Shown here: piece after piece, positions 59,221 to 64,000 of the stretch | Layout of the letters: the number at the start of each line of letters is the position of its first letter | Numbering within the stretch: position 1 is the stretch's first letter | Assembly (NCBI GenBank): GCA_021234155.1 | Contig: JAJEKV010000015.1 | Span: 11,492,101-11,556,100, forward strand | Direction: 5' to 3' | DNA: 64,000 nucleotides | Origin: Isoetes taiwanensis | Taxonomy: Eukaryota; Streptophyta; Lycopodiopsida; Isoetales; Isoetaceae | The notes under the pieces: generated by a model | Told to the model about the DNA's origin: nothing | The model's database searches: none | Seen by the model: only the letters and a program-made list of their open reading frames with translations | Program-made: the position numbers and the translations under genes

Positions 59221-60330
59221 CATTATTTGGATTGATCACTGAAAATTCTCTGTATATATTATTATCTGGGGATGAACCACGACGTGGTGTTAATCAAGCT
59301 CATAGCAGTGGTATTTAATTGTTTGCTCACCGAAGCCTCTGGAGATACTATTATTGTTCCATTAGACACAAAGCTCCTAAAGCGTTTACTGTATATTTTG
59401 TAATTGTTCTGCTTTCATTGTGCTATTGATTATGATCACATTAAACTTTGTCGATCAATTCAGTATATGGGCTGAATGTCAATGTATCAAAAGTGGGTTG
59501 TGTGTGGTAGATCTATCAGAATATCTTAATAATAATCTTTTAAATAACACCAATGGAAATGGGGAGTATGATTGGGCAAATGACTAGGATAATATTCCCT
59601 GTAAAGACACTAAAAATGTATAAATGATGATTTTTTTTCCATCTACATGTGCTCCAGCACCTGCTGCATCATAATAAGTACTAAATTTCATTGATTGAAG
59701 CAATTACATTAAGATATAAATCAACAAACTAAAGGGGTCAGGGTAAGCACTTGGTGACGTCTTTGATCCCAATGGTGATATTCCTGATCACAATGGTGAT
59801 AATCAAATGGTGAGCTAGTGGTACCTGATTGTACAGACCTTCTACTTGAATGTGAACTTGAAACTCCTAAATGGTGAGCAGTAGTTCCTCAATGGGAAGC
59901 CGAAGACACCTAAATGGCCATCTGTTCCTGCAAAAACGGACATGCATTAATCAGGCATTGTTTGTGAGGAAATGAACCTCTATTGGCACCCAATTTGGCC
60001 AATAACCATTCAAATTACCTGTAAAACAAATAGTACCATTAGTTCATGACAAAATCATTAAGCATAAACACAAAATCATTAAGCATTTAATCCTACCTAT
60101 TTGAGGGGTTCCAACCATGAACAATCAAACATATGACTGCCATAGAAGAAACAACCATCATTCAGTTAAATTGGATTTATGTCAAGATTTTGGACCATTT
60201 TGGCACTGCAACTTTTTCTCGGGTTAGTAAATTTGCATCGAGAATGTGACTTTTTTTTATAACAGCGCAACATGATTGTATTAAAAATCGAAAATATTTT
60301 ACATATGTATGTCGAGGGACATAATGCTAA
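59221..60330. other. 3' flank of ACX2 and intergenic DNA
   Basis: Contains the ACX2 3' UTR and AT-rich DNA. CAATGGTGATA-like words repeat near 59770-59810. No gene recognised. Confidence 0.4.
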
Positions 60331-63192
60331 TTACTTCTCAGACGTGACCCCTAGAGATATCATAGCTTTCTTCCTCACTTCCACAGGTATTGTAACCCTA
60401 GCAGTCTTGCCCGGGATGATCTTTGGGGTCCATAAAAATAAAATAGTATTTAACTCAACCCAATCATCCCCTTCAATAGGGTTTTTCTTCCATTTCTTTG
60501 TCCAACAGTCTCTATATCTTTCTTCCTCTGCCACTGCATTTAACTGGTGCACTGGACACCACCACTCCACACGAACTTTGTTCACATTGCGGTCACCCAC
60601 TTCTTTGCAAACATCTGAGATGGTGTAACCCATCCACACATGGTATATCTCTTTGCGCTCTGATACCATAAGTGCAAATTGATGGCAAAGCAAGTCATCT
60701 TTGGGATCACAACCCTCCAGCCCGAGATATTTAGGCCTTCCTTTCCTAGAACCAACATAATATTTTTCAGCAGTTGGAGGAGCCATTGACTTGCGAATAC
60801 TACTAACCACATCATCAACTTCCTCAGGTGTTATCAAGTCTTTCCACCTAGACTTAGGTAGCCATCCATCTTTCAGTTCATCACAGGATGTGTCTACTTG
60901 TCCCAATAATCCATGTACCTGTATCCAATAATCTATCAATGCAAGGTTGGTATCATCAGGGTTATTTTTCTAATACTTGATGTATTCAGAAATGCCGTCC
61001 AATGTGCTTTGCAATGAATCTACCTCTGTAAAAGGCTTAAGAGCTTTTGGTTGACCCCTGGGAATCTTAGGTTTACCATTCTCATCTTCGTGCCATATAG
61101 GTACTCCCTCATCTGGCCTCCATTTATCATCTGAAGATCTCATCTTCCATTGCATTATTGGCTTATTTCTCATGACCCAGAAAGTGTACTGAAGAGGTCT
61201 AGATTGACCTTCCATATCAAGAGCAGAACCTTCGATAAAATTCTTCCAATTAGGCACCTCTTGTATGATCAACCCTATAGGAGAAGGTGAAATGCATTCA
61301 CTAAGAACTTCCATTAGTCTAGGAAGATTGGTCACAGTTTGAGATTTCAACTGCGCATTATACTTCCCAAACAATGCATCCACATCCTCATGAGTATGTC
61401 TAGGCATTAAGAACCCTAAATTCACTCTTTCAAAGACACCCACAGCTGTCAAATAAATAGGAATGAAAACATATACATACATGTTTTTATTCTGTCCAGC
61501 ACAATTGTCAACTTGGAAGAGGAACTTTGGAGGTAGATCTCGAGGTTGGGGACGTGAACTTGAGGCTCCAACATGTTCAAAAGCACCTGGCTTCTTAAAC
61601 CTTGCCTTAGTAAACTTCTCTAAATTATTAGGCTTTCTATTCAACAATGCACTGAAGAGTGGTTGGCTACCACCTTTAGGGTTGTGGAGGTCACCAGAAT
61701 AACCACTCTCATAGTTCCTCAAGCACCTCATCACACTTTCAATATGAAAATCTGGACCATCACTGCACAATTGAAAACTATAATGGCCATAATAAATTGG
61801 CACCGAGCTATGCACTATTGCACCTGTTAGAGAGACTTGCATAGGATAAGCTCTATTGATTTGTTTTGGTATGTAACTATACTGTGGCAAACAAGTCTTC
61901 GATTGATCCATCTTGTCATGTATAATACGAACATAGTTATTGGGTTCCAAACATGATAACATTCTCCACATCCAATAAGTGGATCTACATGATAGTTGGT
62001 CTGCCATGTGATCTTTCATTTGCTCCCTTATCTTAGCCCTTTGGCTTGGTTGCTTGGTCTTATCCAGAATCTCTTTCAACTTAGCACACAAGTTGCACTT
62101 TGCAAAGTTGTTCGAAGTGTCTATAGTGACATGCTTGAAGTGCTTGCTCCATAGTCTATGAAGCTGGGTTGAGATATTGCAGGTACCATTAGTTATCGAA
62201 GCAAAGCATTCACTTCCTCCAATATACTCTTCTGTGTACAATGGGATGGCAATCTCTTCTCAACAACTATTTTTTCCTGTTAATTTTTCCTACTTTTATG
62301 TGGCATATTCTCAGCATTGAATTCAACATATTTATCAAAAACCTCCCTAGCAGCCAGGATCCTAGAAGTTGGCCTCAACATGCCATTATTTCCATGTAAT
62401 GCAGTTTTGCTCCCCGTTGCATGACTTGCTTGCCAATTTTGCCAAGATAAAATTGGAATGTCATGAATACTTATCCATGCAACTTTACATATCCATGCCC
62501 CTAGCAGTGGGTATCTTTTTTTCTTTAGATATTTTTCATCTTGAAGTGCAAGCTTATGAGTGGAGTACATGTAAGTCCTTCTCTCATCACAAGTATACTC
62601 TTGGAAGGTAGCTCTTGCTTCCACCAATTCATCAATTTCAAACTTCTGAACACAATTGTCCCAACAACATTTCATTTCCCTTACCTTAACCATAGCTTCA
62701 CGTGAACAATCACTACTTGACTTGGACCTTTTGCTAGGATAATGTTTCACCATTGAGTGTGCCCTCTTTTTTGAAAATGTGGTCCTAGCAGCTATTGGAG
62801 GTGCATTAAGAAAATCAGTGTCATCCACAACCTCTGGCTCTGGTAAAAAGAAATCTCCTATAAACTCAATGCAGGCTATAGGTTATGGCATGATGCATGG
62901 AACCTCCAATTGTTTAATACAAGCAGAGCAATCCTGGTGATTTGACCCTTTTCCCTTCCATTTTTCTCCTAAACATATTATGGCCACACCCACTTTATCT
63001 TCTCCTAACCTTTCATCATTGATAGCTTGGATAGGATCAGTTAGTATGATAGTTCCTTCACCTACTAGCTCTTGATTGCATTAGTGCTTCACTTTCACCT
63101 TCTTATTCTTCCAATCCAACCTACTGTAGAGGATAATTTGCTTAGTAGTCTCAGCCTCAACACCCTTTGGGTGGTCCACACCATTGACCTAC
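60331..63192 (-). pseudogene. Large RNase-H-like repeat protein (DUF7869-type), broken
   Basis: The minus-strand reading runs from an exon-like start at 63192 (VNGVDHPKGVEAETTKQII), through IILTDPIQAINDERLGEDKV and a CxxC motif (HQDCSACI), then a 183-codon frame, a 423-codon frame and a C-terminal 202-codon frame: about 950 residues. The core has CNLCAKLKEI, IIHDKMDQSKT (near 61915), FQVDNCAGQNKN (near 61500) and MPRHTHEDVDALFGKYN (near 61380). This D...D...H-T-H-x-D-x-D order fits a DUF7869/RNase-H-like family of multi-copy eukaryotic proteins that look transposase-derived. The assignment is from memory. In-frame stops at about 63080, 62886, 62280 and 60971 and a one-base frameshift near 62250 inactivate it. 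Confidence 0.65.
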
Positions 63193-63559
63193 AAGAACAA
63201 TGTTAACAATGGGGTAACAATGTGATAAGAACATGTGGTAATAATGTTGATATATGTGGGGATGAAAGGCATTACATTTTTACCCATTTTAGGATCCACA
63301 CGCTTCACCTATATAAATTTAATACTAGAGTTGTCCCTTGATGGACCATAAATGGTCCATTTGTATGGTTCACTTTAAATTCCATATAAAATCAATGGCA
63401 TAAAATTCAATTAAACCCTTTCTACACGTTGATATATGCCAGTTAAGTTGCATAAGAAAAATAGTAAAAAATGCATATACCCCCAAAATTGAAAGTTATG
63501 TTTAGGTGAATCAAGGGGGGTCAAGTCGAGTTTGCTTCATGTTTACATAAAGTAAAACT
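63193..63559. other. Intergenic, upstream side of the preceding pseudogene
   Basis: AT-rich, no features seen. A splice acceptor-like GTAG directly precedes the coding similarity, so an upstream exon could lie here, but none was recognised. Confidence 0.3.
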
Positions 63560-63620
63560 GTTGGGTCCCATAGGCCAGTTGGTCTCCGTGGACGATAAAA
63601 TCATATTCTATTCTATTAAA
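63560..63620 (+). mobile_element. Extreme 3' end of a LINE (solo tail fragment)
   Basis: TTGGGTCCCATAGGCC, then GGTCTCCGTGGACGATAAAA, then ATATTCTATTCTATT. This matches the 3' terminus and pentanucleotide tail of LINEs A and B. Only about 60 bp is present, as in extreme 5' truncation. Confidence 0.82.
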
Positions 63621-64000
63621 AAGATTTTTTTGATTTTTTTCATTACTATGGTATTTTCCTATACGAGATAAAAAAGAATACACAAAAAACCTTGTCCCAA
63701 TCCGAAGTCTAGGAAGGAAGATACGGTCAGTCAAACACGACAGGGTCAAAACTGTTTTCTGCATTCTATGGACCAATAATGGTTCCCAGAAGGCTGTTCC
63801 CATAAAAAATCTACAAGTTCTACATGAATAAGCCTTTTGACCTCAAAGTTAGAAGATATATAGCTGACAAGTTGTGCCATACATGAAAAATGTTTGTTGA
63901 TCTATAATTTGAATTTTTGGCTTTGATTATAGTCACAATTCCAAATGACTTGTAATTTATGCCTTGAAAGAAAAGTTGTTGAATAACATACCCACCACAA
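63621..64000. other. Right edge, no feature seen
   Basis: AT-rich DNA without recognisable coding sequence or repeat. Confidence 0.3.

Overview
This window reads as nuclear DNA of a land plant with a large, transposon-rich genome. The evidence is a Ty1/copia end, a CACTA element, pentatricopeptide-repeat (PPR) genes, a plant-type peroxisomal acyl-CoA oxidase with short GT-AG introns, and a plant-type sterol C4-methyl oxidase. The density of decayed LINEs and the mix of gene fragments would fit a fern, lycophyte or bryophyte better than a compact angiosperm. That placement is an inference, and no marker in the window settles it.

Only two genes look intact. A sterol 4-alpha-methyl oxidase (25265-26395, + strand, 5 exons, 275 codons) has all three histidine boxes. 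An ACX2-type peroxisomal acyl-CoA oxidase (56533-59220, + strand, 7 exons, 686 codons) has an N-terminal PTS2 and one GC-AG intron. Both splice models keep frame through every junction. Everything else that resembles a gene is broken: a DEAD-box helicase and a PPR gene (17.6-24.5 kb), a 5'-nucleotidase (28.9-30.6 kb), a PPR exon (39.3-39.7 kb), a GH105 glycosidase (50.3-51.2 kb), an unrecognised exon at 53.1-54.9 kb, and a large RNase-H-like repeat protein (60.3-63.2 kb).

Layout. 0-7 kb: copia 3' end with LTR, then three blocks of simple or tandem DNA (a T/G-rich minisatellite, a 19-bp minisatellite, a 1.4-kb polypurine block), a 105-bp pyrimidine repeat and a perfect 35-bp foldback. 7-17 kb: LINE fragments in gene-poor DNA, including one LINE with an 11-bp target-site duplication. 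17.6-24.5 kb: a helicase gene fragment split by a 3.7-kb LINE and fused to a PPR pseudogene. 25-31 kb: the oxidase gene and 5'-nucleotidase remains. 33-43 kb: a decayed LINE, then a three-level nest in which LINE A holds LINE B, LINE B holds a 4.2-kb terminal-inverted-repeat element, and that element carries a PPR exon and clusters of a 16-bp perfect palindrome. 43.9-44.7 kb: a CACTA element with a 3-bp target duplication. 44.7-50 kb: palindrome-rich DNA and another LINE. 50-56 kb: GH105 pseudogene, hairpin repeats and a LINE inserted in a coding exon. 56-59 kb: ACX2. 60-63 kb: the repeat-type protein pseudogene.

The two intact genes act in unrelated pathways (sterol demethylation in the ER and beta-oxidation in the peroxisome) and show no operon-like link. 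The main story is transposon activity. One LINE family with a conserved 3' end and varied microsatellite tails accounts for at least seven insertions. DNA elements and chimeric fragments show repeated capture and breakage of host genes.
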